Notes: generated from the letters alone by a model not told the origin. DNA of 64,000 nt from CAVTTH01 sp963737545 (GCA_963737545.1 CAVTTH010000004.1:248001-312000); one strand, 5' to 3'; shown: positions 26,901 to 36,111, counted from the first letter of the stretch. Numbers and translations: made by a program.

Positions 26901-27542
26901 TTCCTTGTCCGCATTTTCCGGCGCGGCCGGTTCGTGCGCCAAACGCCAGCGTTCTTCCCAGTCTTCCGGCTCAGGAGGGCGCATGAATTCCTCCACGGTC
27001 GCATGACTCACCGTCGCGCCGATCTGTTCGCCTGTTTCGGCGATGAACTTCAAAAATCCTTCCGCGCTTTTCGGTTCGACCGCGGCGTTGAAAACGATTC
27101 GCACTTCGGGTTTGGGCGAAACATTCTCCTGGTCGTAAACGCCCGTCGCCAGTGTCCGCGCGGAGAAAGGCGGAGTGCGCACGACTGCGCGAAGATCAGC
27201 GCCGATCGGTTTTTGATCCGCTGCCTTCAAATCCGGCCGCGTTGTGATGGCGTAATTCGCACCAAGCGGCGGCGCGCCGTCCGGGAGGTAGACGCCGCTT
27301 TGCCGACTCAACCAAACGAAATGTCCGGGTAACGCGGGCGTGATGACGATCGGCGATTCGGCCGCCCCACCTTTAACTTCGTCCCGGCCAAGCATCGGCC
27401 TGGCAAATCGAATTTCGATCGTGCTCGAAGGTTGCAGGAACTCACCATCCAAAACCAGTTCTGCCTCCGGGCTCGCCGCGGAGGAGAGAGATCGAAAAAA
27501 AGCCAGAGCTGACAATATCGAAAGCGCGCGGCTGGACCTCAT
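23925..27542 (-). CDS. Alpha-2-macroglobulin family protein, N-terminal part (before frameshift)
   Basis: First frame, about 1,205 residues from ATG 27542. The frame stays open far upstream, through the antisense of lpxC, but the signal peptide MRSSRALSILSALAFFRSLSSAAS marks the start. It contains the MG1-like domain, the bait-region side and repeated MG domains (DRPLYQSGEEVKVKGFVRR is the typical MG motif). With the second frame the protein has about 1,880 residues, normal for the large bacterial type. These are periplasmic protease inhibitors thought to protect the cell when the wall is breached. Pairing with PBP1C, which repairs peptidoglycan, fits that view. No lipobox Cys is visible, unlike E. 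coli YfhM. Confidence 0.88.
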   Translation of the reverse strand: MRSSRALSILSALAFFRSLSSAASPEAELVLDGEFLQPSSTIEIRFARPMLGRDEVKGGAAESPIVITPALPGHFVWLSRQSGVYLPDGAPPLGANYAITTRPDLKAADQKPIGADLRAVVRTPPFSARTLATGVYDQENVSPKPEVRIVFNAAVEPKSAEGFLKFIAETGEQIGATVSHATVEEFMRPPEPEDWEERWRLAHEPAAPENADKESQDRVSPNTLEIRPVTNLTSGKKWRLEISPGLPARSGKYQLAETFRVPLGVVKPFVLTTLTASSYINSGRSLTLEFSRSLAPDIDSESAPKYFRIEPTVGNLRFEENSDSLVVRGNFERDKEYHLQIDPAVISADGQPLGGNQRLAFKFAPVHPRLYLPEITGHQIRSGNRSFEVRAANLKSIRVTARLVAPSALAKAIAAFAKYDRSAEESSAHAEDWELSDEVYQKLPPELIEGKLIAEETIPLSPAEIDAPQKAILEWDKIVGATNAGAIFLTVEGDPLVEMGSKRPGAQALIQLTDLGVLWKKVEGEVRAYVFSHKSGQPLPGVQVGLLSKEFAPLQNATTDSSGWAKIPATTSPGWLVAQKGGDAHALRLGEYGGELPMFAFNIPVNYPPWDEEKKTSASIRAFIFTDRPLYQSGEEVKVKGFVRRSASGLGMQAVPNGEGVLVLFDPRGQEVSQTKVRTDARGSLDASIKLNSFATGNYSVRLKILEEDEERGGASCGFQLAAYQPNAFELEVATPKRLSFNEPLRVPVTAKYFFGAPITKAEARWTLRYLREPFSPDSFSGFRFGRSDESKENALTLRGTAPLTAEGATIQPKLPTPEGVPHAGVLTVEVTDANQQTVSETSRFIQDASQFYLGLAEAESSVVNVGEEIIARAVAVQPDGEPAAAPTKVKAEFIRIKHETVRMQGAGNAITFRTETSEEKIAEASGETIIPIKRGEYWRASSEATARFKANKAGQYRIRVSAKDANGQDVVSESEIFVEGSEAMAWDYRNPAQIDLVPDKAEYRAGETARILVKTPISGDALVSIEREEKVLRRMRVHLEGNAPAIEVPITAADAPNIFASLVILRGSDASTRKFKTPEYRYGVCMLRVLNPANRLQVAISPVRAEVQPGDEVEADVLVRDGFGQTLRDAEVTFFAVDDGILALTGYERPMPLAKFEEPVDLQVRTGLTLFDLLPEDPGDLRFSNKGYLIGGGGTEGPGTKTAP

Positions 27543-27686
27543 TTCAAATTTCGGAGACGCGGGATGATAAGCACTTCGGCATGGACTCAACAATGACGAT
27601 TGTGGGTTGCGGCAAACGCGATCATATCGGGCGGACGGGAAACCCCGCTCTGGCCAGCATCTCGAATCTCTGCTACTAAGCCGTCT

Positions 27687-29009
27687 ATGCCTGTGTCCCC
27701 GGAATTCCAGCACACTCTGGCCAAGGCCGCGAGCCTCAGCGGCACCTCTCTCCATACCGGCGAAAAAGTCACGCTCAAGCTGCAACCGGCGGCGATCGAC
27801 TTCGGGATCAAATTCAAGCGCAAAGATCTGGAGGACGAGCCGACGATCGAAGCCAGGATCGAGAATCTGAAGACGGTCGAACGCGCGACCACAATCGGCG
27901 AAGGATCGATCCGGGTGCATACGGTCGAACACATCCTCGCCGCCCTCTCGGCTATGGGCGTGGACAACGCGATCGTCGAAATGGATGCGAATGAACCGCC
28001 CATCGGCGACGGCAGCGCGCAGGCTTATGTCGAATTGATCAAGAAAGCGGGGGTGGTCGCGCAGGAAGCGGCGAGAAAGTTCTTCGACTTGCGCGAGCCA
28101 ATGCATATCGAAACCAAGAGCGGTTCGCTTCTGGTGATTCTGCCGGACGACACTTTCCGGATCTCCTGCACACAGGCCGGACCCGGCGGACGTTTCACGC
28201 AATTCTTTTCCACGCCGATCACACCGGCGATTTTCGAGAATGAAATCGCTCCGGCACGAACCTTCGTTTACTACGAAGACGTCCAGCCGTTGATGGAAAA
28301 GAACCTGATCAAAGGCGGCAGTCTCGAGAACGCCATCGTTGTTCGGGGCGATTCCGTTCTGAGCAAGGAACCGCTTCGTTTCCCAGACGAATTCGTGCGC
28401 CACAAAATTCTCGACATTATTGGGGACCTTGCCCTGGTCGGACCGCGTATCCGCGGACATGTGATCGCGGTCAAGCCCGGGCACAGCGCAAATGCGGACC
28501 TTGCTCGCGCGCTGGCGAAGGGATACGCGCTCACCGCAGCGATGCAGGTGTCACGGGCATTTCCGCCGGGCGAAGGCGGCCTCGATATCAACGAAGTGAT
28601 GCAAATGCTGCCGCATCGTTATCCTTTTTTAATGGTGGACCGGATCATTGGATTCGAGGGGGAAAACAAGATTACTGGCGTAAAGTGTATCACGATCAAC
28701 GAGCCATATTTTCAGGGACATTTTCCCGGGCATCCGGTCATGCCTGGTGTGATGCAAGTGGAAGCGATGGCGCAGGTGGCGAGCATCCTGATGATGAAAC
28801 TGAGCAAAAGAACGAGTCGCATTGGCTATTTCATGAGCGCCGACGAACTGAAATTTCGGAAACCGGTTTTTCCTGGCGACACGCTTTTCATTCACGCGGA
28901 AGTAATGACGGCGCGCAGCAACCGGGTGGCGAAGGCATCGTGCCGCTGCGTCGTCAACGACAAGGTAGTGTCCGAAGGCAAACTGATGTTCGGATTCCTC
29001 ACCCAATGA
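27687..29009 (+). CDS. lpxC: LpxC-FabZ fusion: UDP-3-O-acyl-GlcNAc deacetylase / hydroxyacyl-ACP dehydratase
   Basis: 440 residues from ATG 27687. Residues about 1-290 are LpxC, the zinc deacetylase of lipid A synthesis: LSGTSLHTGEKVTLKL, the zinc-site region HTVEHILAALSAMGVDNA, and KHSANADLARAL-like HSANADLARALAK near 275. Residues about 300-440 are FabZ: LPHRYPFLMVDRI, HFPGHPVMPGVMQVEAMAQ with the catalytic His and Glu. LpxC-FabZ fusions are typical of Bacteroidota, Chlorobi and PVC bacteria. The TGA overlaps the lpxA ATG, so the two are coupled. Divergent from the macroglobulin gene over 144 bases. Confidence 0.95.
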   Translation: MPVSPEFQHTLAKAASLSGTSLHTGEKVTLKLQPAAIDFGIKFKRKDLEDEPTIEARIENLKTVERATTIGEGSIRVHTVEHILAALSAMGVDNAIVEMDANEPPIGDGSAQAYVELIKKAGVVAQEAARKFFDLREPMHIETKSGSLLVILPDDTFRISCTQAGPGGRFTQFFSTPITPAIFENEIAPARTFVYYEDVQPLMEKNLIKGGSLENAIVVRGDSVLSKEPLRFPDEFVRHKILDIIGDLALVGPRIRGHVIAVKPGHSANADLARALAKGYALTAAMQVSRAFPPGEGGLDINEVMQMLPHRYPFLMVDRIIGFEGENKITGVKCITINEPYFQGHFPGHPVMPGVMQVEAMAQVASILMMKLSKRTSRIGYFMSADELKFRKPVFPGDTLFIHAEVMTARSNRVAKASCRCVVNDKVVSEGKLMFGFLTQ

Positions 29010-29785
29010 GTGAGGTGCGGATTCACCCTACGGCAATCGTCCACCCGAACGCGGAGATCGGCGCGGGCACGACGGTAGGACCGTACTGCATCATCGAAGA
29101 AGGCGTCGTCCTGGGCGCAGATTGCTGGCTGCAGCATCACGTCACCGTTTGCGGGCCTTCGCGCATCGGACGGGGCAACAAATTCTTTGCGTATTGCTCC
29201 ATCGGACAACAGACTCAGGATCTAAAATACCAGGGCGAGCCGACGTATCTCGAGATCGGGGATGAAAATTCGTTTCGTGAATTCGTGACCGTGAACCGCA
29301 GCTCGCTGAGCAGCGGAAAAACGCGAGTCGGAAGCCGCGGGAATTTTCTCGCCTACAGTCACATCGGACATGACTGCACCGTGGGCGACGGTGTCGTTTT
29401 TTCCAATAATGGAACCCTCGCCGGCCACGTCCAAATTGGCGATAACGCCGTCATGGGCGGACTGACCGCGGTGCACCAATTTTGCCGGATCGGGCGGTTT
29501 GCGATTACAGGCGGTTGCTCAAAAATTGTCCAGGATGTGCCGCCGTTCATGATCGCCGATGGGAACCCGGCGGTGGTGCGGGGAATCAATCTCGTCGGTC
29601 TGGAACGGAAAGATTTTCCCGTCAAGACGGTGAAGGCGATCAAGGACGCGTTTCGTCTGATCTACCGTTCGAGTTACAATACGCGCCAGGCGTTGGAGGC
29701 GATCGGGAAAGAGCTGCCTCCGAACGACGCGGTTACCCAGATTGTCGAATTCATTCAACAGAGCGAGCGCGGAATTATTCGTTAG
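29006..29785 (+). CDS. lpxA: UDP-N-acetylglucosamine O-acyltransferase
   Basis: 259 residues. LpxA adds a 3-hydroxyacyl chain from ACP to UDP-GlcNAc, the first step of lipid A synthesis. The left-handed beta-helix hexapeptide repeats are clear (IHPTAIVHPNAEIGAG, VGPYCIIEEGVVLGAD), and SHIGHDCTVGDGVVFSNN contains the catalytic His region. The C-terminal helices follow. The start ATG 29006 overlaps the lpxC-fabZ stop (ATGA). The stop codon is part of a CGTTAGGC octamer. An R2 repeat follows 14 bases later. Confidence 0.96.
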   Translation: MSEVRIHPTAIVHPNAEIGAGTTVGPYCIIEEGVVLGADCWLQHHVTVCGPSRIGRGNKFFAYCSIGQQTQDLKYQGEPTYLEIGDENSFREFVTVNRSSLSSGKTRVGSRGNFLAYSHIGHDCTVGDGVVFSNNGTLAGHVQIGDNAVMGGLTAVHQFCRIGRFAITGGCSKIVQDVPPFMIADGNPAVVRGINLVGLERKDFPVKTVKAIKDAFRLIYRSSYNTRQALEAIGKELPPNDAVTQIVEFIQQSERGIIR

Positions 29786-29799
29786 GCCGACGGATTTCT

Positions 29800-29924
29800 G
29801 TGGCGGCGGTCTCTGATCGTCGCAAGCTTTGCCTCGTCGTAGCGGTGCTCTCGGAGCGCGGTTCTTTTTACCGCCGTGACGCAAACTTCACTTCAATACG
29901 GCGACGGTCAGAGACCGCCGCTAC
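29800..29924. repeat. R2 repeat: GTAGCGGCGGTCTCTGACCGTCGC type
   Basis: The left end is GTGGCGGCGGTCTCTGATCGTCGC and the right end GCGACGGTCAGAGACCGCCGCTAC, an inverted pair over about 24 bases. The middle holds a second, partial pair. Located between convergent lpxA and the TIGR03790 gene. The other copy is at 55643. Confidence 0.75.
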
Positions 29925-29928
29925 AGAT

Positions 29929-31518
29929 TTACGGCGCGTGCGGCGTTGGCGTAGGAGGCGCGGACGGCGCCAGCGTGAGCTCGACCTTCTTCAACAGCGC
30001 GGAAGCCGGTGCGTCGGAAGCGATGCGAAGAACGCTTCTAACCAAATCCAGTGCGCGCTTCGGCTTGTCCTGTTTAGTCAAGGCATCCGCCTCCTCCAGC
30101 ACGACGCGCAAAATATCGTCGCGCTTTTTGTAGCAGGCGCGCGCTTGTTGGAAATAACTGGTGGCGGAACCAAAATCTCCCTCTTGTGCTTCCTGCGCAC
30201 CAAGATCTTCGATCATGGGACAGTTCCCCTCCCGCGAGGCCGCCTCCCGCGCGAGGGTCCGAAACTCCGCGGTCGATTTGCTGGAATTCTTCAGCGTGAA
30301 TTCGCGTTCCATCTGCCAGGGCGAATCAGTTTTTGCCGTTTCCGGTTTCAAATCGATCTGGTTCCAGGAGGCGTACGGCCGATAAAGCGGATCGCCCACC
30401 GCGATCGCCATCCAGGAAAGAGCACGGATCGACATGTAGAAACTCTCCGCGAAGGTGAATCCGTGCAAAAGCCGGTCGTTGAAAATATCGAGGTGGGCGG
30501 TCAGTTGCAGATACGGCTCATAGACATTTCCGAGCGATGCGGCCGCTCCCTTGATTAACAATGGACCGACCCACCCGGCGTGTAGATCGCGCAACGTAAT
30601 CGCACTGAAGGAATGAATGTGCACGGCGACGGCGCCCGGCACGAAACGAAAATCGGATTGCGTAAAAGGGCCGGCCATGGAGCCGGCGTACCATCCGTAA
30701 TAAAGCGCGCAGTCCGTCATCGGATAGCCGTCCGGGAAAATTGCCGGTGTATTCTCGAAGACGACCGGAATTCCGGCCCTGCGTAATTCCATCGAGATCT
30801 GCGCGAGCCATTCGTCGCCCATGGCGAGGCCGGGCGATTGGTTATGCGCACCATCGACGTAAGCGCGGCCCCAAAGCCCTGACTTTTCGGTTTCAATCGC
30901 GTCCGTAATCATGCGGCGAACGGTCTCGGCGTCCGGCGCATCCAATCGGCAAACCAGCATCAAGACCGGCGCGTTGAATTCGGTGATCGACCGGAAGCTT
31001 TGGAAATAAACATTGTTGACCGCGCCGGAACTCCCTGGTTTGAAGGCACCCATGATGGCCAGTTCCGAATCAACCGAAGCTTCGTTCCGGTTGTGCGGGT
31101 CAGTCGGGGACGGGCTCTCTCCCTCACGCGGTGGAATCGGACGAATCTTAAGCGGGATCCCTTTGATGAGGGCGACGAAACGAATGGAATTTCCGATGAC
31201 TTCGGGGGACGTCGATTTCGCGCGCATCTTCCACCATTGCCGGTCCCTGAAGACCGCGCGCAGCGGTTTCGCAATCGTGTTCTCGTATTCTTCGCGACTG
31301 ATTTCCTCCTCTTTCGAGCAGGCGAGCGGCACCAGATGATCGCGCGCGATGCCGCGTTTCTGCGCGTAAAATTTGGCGAGCGCTACCGACTCGGGAATCT
31401 CGCTGTTGTAAACGACGATCGTCATCGACGCGAGCGACGGCTCCGTTTGCGCCAGACTCGATTCCGGCGAAAAAATGAGCGCAACGATGACGCCGGTGAA
31501 AAGAGCCAGTCGCATCAT
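29929..31518 (-). CDS. TIGR03790 family secreted protein
   Basis: 529 residues with a signal peptide (about 1-23, LFTGVIVALIFSPESSLAQ). The body has the TIGR03790 pattern: MTIVVYNSEIPESVALAKFY, RGIARDHLVPLAC, later VLMLVCRLDAPDAETVRRMI, YGWYAGSM and GDPLYRPY. The family has no established function and is common in Acidobacteriota, Verrucomicrobiota and Planctomycetota (recalled). The C-terminal 150 residues are helical and TPR-like (FGSATSYFQQARACYKK). It ends in a Pro/Thr-rich tail. The MBL hydrolase gene ends one base upstream of its ATG. Confidence 0.8.
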   Translation of the reverse strand: MMRLALFTGVIVALIFSPESSLAQTEPSLASMTIVVYNSEIPESVALAKFYAQKRGIARDHLVPLACSKEEEISREEYENTIAKPLRAVFRDRQWWKMRAKSTSPEVIGNSIRFVALIKGIPLKIRPIPPREGESPSPTDPHNRNEASVDSELAIMGAFKPGSSGAVNNVYFQSFRSITEFNAPVLMLVCRLDAPDAETVRRMITDAIETEKSGLWGRAYVDGAHNQSPGLAMGDEWLAQISMELRRAGIPVVFENTPAIFPDGYPMTDCALYYGWYAGSMAGPFTQSDFRFVPGAVAVHIHSFSAITLRDLHAGWVGPLLIKGAAASLGNVYEPYLQLTAHLDIFNDRLLHGFTFAESFYMSIRALSWMAIAVGDPLYRPYASWNQIDLKPETAKTDSPWQMEREFTLKNSSKSTAEFRTLAREAASREGNCPMIEDLGAQEAQEGDFGSATSYFQQARACYKKRDDILRVVLEEADALTKQDKPKRALDLVRSVLRIASDAPASALLKKVELTLAPSAPPTPTPHAP

Positions 31519-31519
31519 T

Positions 31520-32323
31520 TCACAGCTCCAACTTCAAACCGTCGTAGGCGATGTGAGTGTGGGCCGGCAAATCGGCTTCAGCCGTTTGCGGGAGTTCATG
31601 AGCGATGTGCGTGAAGTACGTTTCTCCCGGACGAACGCGCGTCGCCACTTCCAGCGCCTGCTCCACGCTTAAGTGAGTCGGATGCGGCTTATGTCGCAAC
31701 GCATCGATGATGAGAATTTTCACGCCTTCGATTTCTTTTGCGATTTCCTTCGGCACCTCGCTGCAATCACTCAGGTAAGCGACGAGTTTTTCGCCAGCGC
31801 GTGAAAAGAGATAACCGTTCACGATCGAGTGACCGTGGGGGACAGGTAAAGGCGCAATCCTTGTCTCCCCCAGATCAAACGGGCCGTCAATCAGTCGAGG
31901 TTCCGGGTGCAGATAGCCGGGGAATCGATTCTTTCCGTTGAAGGCAAACTCAAAGACGCGCATGAGATCGGCCATGGTTCCGGCCGACGCATAGACCGGC
32001 ATGGTGCCTCCGCGTTCCCAGGCAAAGCGGCGCAGATCATCGAAACCCATGATGTGATCGGTATGCGAGTGAGTGAAAACCACGGCATCGAGATGCCGGA
32101 TATTTTCGCGAAGAGCCTGCGTGCGAAAATCCGTCCCCGTATCGACGACAAACGCGCACTCTGGTGTTCTGACGTAGATCGAGGACCGGGTCCGGTTATT
32201 GCGCGGATCGGGCGACTGGCAGACCGCGCAGTCGCAGCCGATCATCGGCACACCCTGGGAAGTGCCGGTGCCGAGAAAGGTAACGGAAAGTTGAGAGTTG
32301 TTAGTTGCGTGTTGAGAGTTCAA
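31520..32323 (-). CDS. MBL-fold metallo-hydrolase (PhnP-like)
   Basis: About 267 residues. The MBL metal motif is HSHTDH (in VVFTHSHTDHIMGFDDL), with further His in PHGHSIVNG and Asp in LSDCSE. The N-terminus FLGTGTSQGVPMIGCDCAVC resembles the PhnP/RNase Z-like group, including the Cys pair that binds a structural zinc. A phosphodiesterase activity on nucleotides is possible. The start is uncertain: the frame is open through the GTTGAGAG repeat and TTG 32323 is the most economical choice. Upstream codons are all repeat sequence. Confidence 0.85.
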   Translation of the reverse strand: MNSQHATNNSQLSVTFLGTGTSQGVPMIGCDCAVCQSPDPRNNRTRSSIYVRTPECAFVVDTGTDFRTQALRENIRHLDAVVFTHSHTDHIMGFDDLRRFAWERGGTMPVYASAGTMADLMRVFEFAFNGKNRFPGYLHPEPRLIDGPFDLGETRIAPLPVPHGHSIVNGYLFSRAGEKLVAYLSDCSEVPKEIAKEIEGVKILIIDALRHKPHPTHLSVEQALEVATRVRPGETYFTHIAHELPQTAEADLPAHTHIAYDGLKLEL

Positions 32324-32378
32324 AAAGGGCAGCTGCGAACGACCACTCTCAACTCTCAACTGCTAACTCTCAACTTCA
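32286..32378. repeat. Two-armed repeat GTTGAGAGTT ... AACTCTCAAC between MBL and recN genes
   Basis: The left arm has GTTGAGAGTTGTTAGTTG and GTTGAGAGTT. The right arm has ACTCTCAACTCTCAACTG and AACTCTCAAC. Together they form a large imperfect inverted repeat directly before recN. Same architecture as the block at 184-318 but a different unit. It overlaps the possible N-terminus of the MBL gene. Confidence 0.7.
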
Positions 32379-32381
32379 CCG

Positions 32382-34040
32382 ATGCCCGCTGTTCTCACCC
32401 TGTTGCGAATCAGGAATCTCGCGCTGGTCGAGGATCTGGAGTGGCAACTCGAGCCCGGTTTCGTCGCGATCACGGGAGAGACCGGCGCCGGCAAATCAAT
32501 CATCATTGGCGCGCTCCAGTTGTTGCTCGGAGAACGCGCCGACAAATCGCTCATCCGCACCGGCGCGGAACAATGCACAGTCGAGGCGGTATTTGCCGGG
32601 GACGAACTGCGAGCGCTCAATGCGCAACTCGAAGAAGCTGGTGTGGAAGCGAGCGACGGCGAGCTGATTCTGAAACGCAGCTTCGCCGCGGGCGGGGGAA
32701 ATCGGCAATTCATCAACGGTTCACCCACGACGCTCGCAGTCCTCAAGAATCTCGGGGATGAGCTGGTCGACCTGCACGGACCACACGACCATCAGTCGCT
32801 TCTTTCGCCGGAGAAACAGCTCGACCTCCTCGATGCTTTCGCGCATGCCGCCGAAGCACGGAGCACGTACCGCGAACATTTTTTTCAGCTGCAAAACTTG
32901 CAGAGTGAATTCGATGCTCTCAACACGGCGGAGACCGCGCGTGAACAGGAGCTCGATCTTCTCCGCCATCAGGTCGGCGAAATCGCGGCGGCGAATCTGG
33001 TCGCGAGCGAGGAAGAAGAGATCGAAAGGCGCTACAAACTCGCCAGCAGCAGCAAGCGCCTGATCGAGTTGGCGGCCGGCGTTTCTCAGCGACTGGCTGA
33101 AGCGGAAGATTCCATTCTCTCGCAGCTCGCCGAAACGCAACGTCGCCTGCGCGAATTGGAGAAGATCGACACTTCGATCGGTCCCTTGGCCGCGACGCAC
33201 GAGACGAGCGTGGTCGAATTATCCGAGATCGCCCGTTCGCTTGCGCGTTACGCGGAACGGCTGGACCTCGATCCGCAACAGCTCGCCGCGCTCGAGCAAC
33301 GCGTTTCGCTTTTCGAATCGTTAAAGCGAAAATACGGCAGCTCGATTGCGGAAGTGATCGCATTCGGCGAGCGCGCCGCGGAGCGAATGCGGAAAATCGA
33401 GGGACGCGACGCCGAACTGGAACGGCTGGAAGGGGAAATTGGGAGAGCGCGTGCGCAAATGCAGAAGAGTGGCGAGGCGTTGCGCAAACTCCGCGCGAAG
33501 GCGGCCCCAAAACTTTCCGGGAACATTTGTGCGAATCTGCGCGACCTCGGATTTCGGCAATCGGAATTTGAAGCGAAATTGAGTGCGCTCGATGAGCCGC
33601 GATCGAGCGGACTCGATTCCGTTGAGTTGCTTTTCTCTCCCAATCCCGGTGAGCCGCTCAAGCCGCTGCGCTCGATTGCCTCGAGCGGCGAAATTTCGCG
33701 ACTGATGCTGGCGATCAAATCCTCCCTGGCCGCGCAGGATGCGATTCCGCTTCTCGTTTTCGACGAGATCGACGCCAACGTCGGCGGCGAAATCGCCAAT
33801 GCCGTCGGCGCGAAAATGCGAACGCTGGCTGGCGATCACCAGGTGCTTTGCATCACCCATCTGCCGCAGGTGGCCGCGGCAGCCACGACGCATTTTGTCG
33901 TGACCAAGGAAGTGGCCGGCGGCCGAACGTTCTCCGAACTGCACGAGGTGAAAGGGAAAGCGCGCCAGGAAGAGATCGCGCGCATGCTCGGCCGCACGAG
34001 CGACGAAGCGATGAAGCTGGCTGCGACAATGTTGTCGTAG
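32382..34040 (+). CDS. recN: DNA repair protein RecN
   Basis: 552 residues, normal for RecN, an SMC-like ATPase in double-strand break repair. It has Walker A GETGAGKS (residues 32-39), long coiled-coil arms in the middle, the ABC signature region SSGEISRLMLAIKSSLA and Walker B LLVFDEIDANVGGE, then CITHLPQVAA. Start ATG 32382 follows the repeat block at once, and I see no strong ribosome site. Divergent from the MBL gene. No LexA-type operator is recognised. Confidence 0.96.
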   Translation: MPAVLTLLRIRNLALVEDLEWQLEPGFVAITGETGAGKSIIIGALQLLLGERADKSLIRTGAEQCTVEAVFAGDELRALNAQLEEAGVEASDGELILKRSFAAGGGNRQFINGSPTTLAVLKNLGDELVDLHGPHDHQSLLSPEKQLDLLDAFAHAAEARSTYREHFFQLQNLQSEFDALNTAETAREQELDLLRHQVGEIAAANLVASEEEEIERRYKLASSSKRLIELAAGVSQRLAEAEDSILSQLAETQRRLRELEKIDTSIGPLAATHETSVVELSEIARSLARYAERLDLDPQQLAALEQRVSLFESLKRKYGSSIAEVIAFGERAAERMRKIEGRDAELERLEGEIGRARAQMQKSGEALRKLRAKAAPKLSGNICANLRDLGFRQSEFEAKLSALDEPRSSGLDSVELLFSPNPGEPLKPLRSIASSGEISRLMLAIKSSLAAQDAIPLLVFDEIDANVGGEIANAVGAKMRTLAGDHQVLCITHLPQVAAAATTHFVVTKEVAGGRTFSELHEVKGKARQEEIARMLGRTSDEAMKLAATMLS

Positions 34041-34050
34041 CGCCAGGAAA

Positions 34051-35241
34051 TTACGGCAAAGTCGGTTCGGCCGGCAATTCCGCAGCCCGAAGGTTCCTGA
34101 ACAGCGCGCGCGGATCGACATTCTTGAAACGCAGACAAGGTGCTTCGATCAGGCGATAACTGAGAATTCCAAAGAGCGTGCTCAACAACAGTGCGCAGAG
34201 GAAATAGGTCCAGAAACCGGCGATTTGCAGATGGAAAAATGCCAGCGTTTGCTGAATTGGAAACGCGTAAATGTAGAGGCCGTAAGAATAGTCTCCGCGC
34301 GCATCAAAACGTTGCCACGGCAACTTGCACGCAAGGCAGAGAAACAAATAGGGCAACGCGAGGGGCGCGATGACGCCTAACCATCCGGCCATCAATCCTC
34401 CCACGAGCAGGAGCGCCGAAAGAAGCAGGAGCGCGCGCGAAAATGGAATTTTTTTCCGGTAGAGAAAACAGAGGGCGCCACCCAGGAAAGAGAGACCGAG
34501 CATGAGCACGTCGCCCAACCATGGAAAAGGGAGGAGCTCTTGAGATATGACCGGCGCCAGCCATTTGAAGGCGTAGAGACTCCAGCCCAACACGAAGAAG
34601 AGGAACAGCACACGCCGCGCGCGTTTTATCACCCCAAGGAGGGCCAGAGCCGCGACGCCAAGATAACAGATCAGTTCGTATGGAAGGGTCCAGAGCGAGC
34701 CGTTGAAGACGGAAGGACAGGGATTGCGATGCAGTGTCGCGCCGATGGAGAGCGGCGAGATATTCATCACCCCTGCGAGGCTCCACTCATTGAGATGAAA
34801 CATCGCGAAATTTCCCGCCACATACGATTGTGGCGAATCGTAGTCGGGCGAAAAGAAAATGCGCGAGGCGTGAGTGTATTCGATCTGGTAGATGATCGGC
34901 GCGAGGATGAAGGCGCAGACGAAAAGGCAAACCCAGTAGCCCGGGAAAATTCGCAAAAATCGGTGCCAGAGGAATCGGCCCGTGGAAGCCCGCAAAGCGC
35001 TGCTTGTGATCAGAAATCCGCTAAGCACAAAAAACAGCGACACCGCAAACAGACCGCAAGACAAACGGCCGCGGGTAAGAACTTCCAGAGGATCGCGGCC
35101 AAAGCCTCCCAATGGATAGCAATGGGAAAAAATGACTAATGCGGCTAAAGCGAATCGGAAAAATCCGAAAGCATTGTTTTTTGGATCGAATGCATCGGCT
35201 AACGTTTCGCCACCGTGATTTTTTTCGACAGGTTCGGCCAC
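34051..35241 (-). CDS. Acyltransferase 3 family membrane protein (OafA/YrhL type)
   Basis: About 396 residues from GTG 35241; a more distal GTG (35331) would add 30 unlikely residues. There are ten or so membrane segments. The family start NNAFGFFRFALAALVIFSHCYPLGG contains the catalytic His (ALVIFSHC). Later SLFFVLSGFLITSSALR and FLWHRFLRIFPGYWVCL match the family. Such proteins acylate cell-surface sugars. The gene faces recN, with stops 10 bases apart. The N-terminal start is uncertain. Confidence 0.82.
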   Translation of the reverse strand: MAEPVEKNHGGETLADAFDPKNNAFGFFRFALAALVIFSHCYPLGGFGRDPLEVLTRGRLSCGLFAVSLFFVLSGFLITSSALRASTGRFLWHRFLRIFPGYWVCLFVCAFILAPIIYQIEYTHASRIFFSPDYDSPQSYVAGNFAMFHLNEWSLAGVMNISPLSIGATLHRNPCPSVFNGSLWTLPYELICYLGVAALALLGVIKRARRVLFLFFVLGWSLYAFKWLAPVISQELLPFPWLGDVLMLGLSFLGGALCFLYRKKIPFSRALLLLSALLLVGGLMAGWLGVIAPLALPYLFLCLACKLPWQRFDARGDYSYGLYIYAFPIQQTLAFFHLQIAGFWTYFLCALLLSTLFGILSYRLIEAPCLRFKNVDPRALFRNLRAAELPAEPTLP

Positions 35242-35421
35242 CCGTCTTTCAAAGCAATATGCGTGCTGTGGCTGTCTGAATCTTCGTCCCGCTCTGTCGG
35301 GGGCGTTGGCCTTCAACAAAGGCCGACCCACTCGACTTGGCTCCGAGCAGGCTGGCCCGCGTTCAACATTTTAAAAGGAAACAGATCGGATCGCTAAACG
35401 TCGTTAGGCGCCCGCCTTTAT

Positions 35422-36111
35422 TCAAGGCAATACCGCACCCGCGTTTGCCTTCACGAATCCAATATCGCCGGCGGTAATGCTGCCGCTCACATTCACGTCG
35501 GTGCGAAAATTGGACGCATCCACCGCCTGACCGGAGTTTGCTTTTGTCTGGGCAATATCGGAGGCGCTGACCGAACCATTCCCGTTCGTGTCACCGAGCA
35601 GCACACCCATCGAGATCGGGACGGAGGCGCTACTGTTCCCAGCCGAATCATTCACGTTCGTTAGGCTAACCGTGATCACCTGCGCGTTGGTCACGCCGGT
35701 GAGGTTAACAATGTAATTGTGCGCATCCGTGTCGATCATCTGACTGCTGATACTTCCCGTTCCACTCGTCACGCTGGCGTTATCGACACTCGTGAGCGTA
35801 TTGGCGAAGGAAAAAATCAGCTGATAGTCGCCGCCGGCGCCGCCGCTACGGCATTCCACGCCGGGGTTCCCTGTGAGCGGCAGATTGATATCAAACGTCG
35901 CGGCACCTTGGATTTTCCTGGATACCACGCTCACCACCTGCACTTCCCTCAGAAAAGCATTCCGCACGGATTCCGTGATGCTCTCCGAGCCGTTGAAAAA
36001 GCCGCTGCGATAATAACCGCGGGCGCGGATGTAAATGTTCTGCCCGGTCGGCAGCTTCAAACCGGTCAGGGTCCAGCTGTTGCCGGCTGCCGCGCCGTCG
36101 CCGAGGGGGCG
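35422..36111 (-). pseudogene. 5'-truncated dockerin / delta-60-type surface protein
   Basis: The frame is open from 36111 to 35422. It begins inside a domain end, GNSWTLTGLKLPTGQNIYIRARG and SESITESVRNAFL, which resembles the end of delta-60 repeat proteins. It continues through an Ig-like part (INLPLTGNPGVEC) and ends with a dockerin-like pair: LGDTNGNGSVSASDIAQTK and TDVNVSGSITAGDIGFVKA. No start and no signal peptide precede it; an in-frame TGA (36114-36112) lies directly before and an R3-type repeat half follows at 36119. The large 5' part is missing, so this is a relic. ATG/TTG starts within it would give a protein without export signal. Confidence 0.7.

Noticed and set aside
27543..28484. 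N-terminal extension of the macroglobulin frame through the lpxC region
   Set aside because: The extension is antisense to lpxC-fabZ. The signal peptide at 27542 marks the true start.
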